36,224 bases of DNA from Microvirga vignae (GTDB taxonomy: Bacteria > Pseudomonadota > Alphaproteobacteria > Rhizobiales > Beijerinckiaceae): positions 1 through 36,224 of the forward strand of contig NZ_LCYG01000007.1 in the NCBI RefSeq assembly GCF_001017175.1, written 5' to 3'. Below the pieces are notes generated by a model. The model did no database searches. It saw nothing but the letters and a program-made list of their open reading frames with translations, and was not told the DNA's origin. The translations under genes and the position numbers were made by a program. Below, piece by piece: positions 36,074 to 36,224 of this stretch. Each line of letters starts with the position of its first letter. Position 1 is the stretch's first letter.

Positions 36074-36224
36074 TCAGTGTCCGAGATACCGTTCCCGCAG
36101 GTGAGCGCGGAAGGCTTCCGGGGTGAGAGGTTGGCCGGTTGCAGCAACCAAAAGCTGATCGGTGGTCAGCAGGCGCCCGACTGAACGCCTCTGACCTTTC
36201 TGCCGGCTGGCAGTCGCGCTGCGA
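36074..36224 (-). CDS. Partial: C-terminus of probable M32 carboxypeptidase
   Basis: The last 50 codons of a leftward gene continue beyond the window. The end reads TTDQLLVAATGQPLTPEAF, RAHLRERYLGH and stop. This resembles the C-terminus of M32 (Taq-type) carboxypeptidases, where a TxDELLxxATGExLNPxxFxxHLxxRYL pattern closes the protein. The catalytic HEXXH region is outside the window, so the call is tentative. Confidence 0.5.
   Translation of the reverse strand, partial: RSATASRQKGQRRSVGRLLTTDQLLVAATGQPLTPEAFRAHLRERYLGH

Overview
The window looks like a GC-rich alphaproteobacterial replicon, most likely Hyphomicrobiales (Rhizobiales; a Microvirga-, Bosea- or Methylobacterium-like soil or plant bacterium). 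This is inferred from protein style, the two sugar ABC systems, the FCD-type GntR regulators, the DNA ligase D remnant and the dense IS110/IS6/IS5/ISL3/IS1182 debris. No rRNA, tRNA, CRISPR array or phage module was seen. The gene mix suggests an accessory catabolic island on a plasmid, chromid or chromosomal island.

Left part (1-16.7 kb): an acid-sugar catabolic island. A leftward pair (gntR 1678-2391, dehydratase A 264-1415) faces two rightward enolase-superfamily dehydratases (B 3240-4412, C 4648-5799). A long rightward operon follows: a 646-aa peptide-type binding protein, two permeases, a double ATPase, D-mannonate dehydratase (ManD), dehydratase E, a uronate-dehydrogenase-like SDR, and a frameshifted EamA exporter. 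Five dehydratases of one superfamily lie within 14.6 kb; A, C and E are close paralogs. A 36-bp promoter/operator-like block ahead of the first rightward unit is repeated ahead of the transporter, which suggests one regulon.

Middle (16.7-21 kb): a Bcr/CflA-type MFS exporter, then a graveyard with an ISL3 transposase end, a multiply frameshifted ligD piece, a cysteine-cluster zinc-binding protein and a ROK kinase tail.

Second sugar island (21-30 kb): a leftward UxaB/UxuB-like hexuronate reductase and a MalK/UgpC-type ATPase are divergent from a GntR/FCD regulator, an HSL-type esterase, a family 1 sugar-binding protein, two permeases, a tagatose-3-epimerase-like isomerase and a Gfo/Idh/MocA oxidoreductase. 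A 26-bp palindrome, half of which resembles a Fur box, lies between the two arms. The reductase could supply mannonate (or altronate) to the dehydratases of the first island, so the two islands may act together on plant-derived uronates. Uronate isomerase, KDG kinase and KDPG aldolase are not in the window.

Right part (30-36.2 kb): IS1182 fragment, intact IS110 transposase, a broken IS6 element, an IS5 fragment and a 100-bp element with IS6-type inverted ends. After that come ordinary genes: a small secreted Tyr-rich protein, a PhoH-like ATPase, a DUF2233 (phosphodiester glycosidase) protein and the end of a probable M32 carboxypeptidase.
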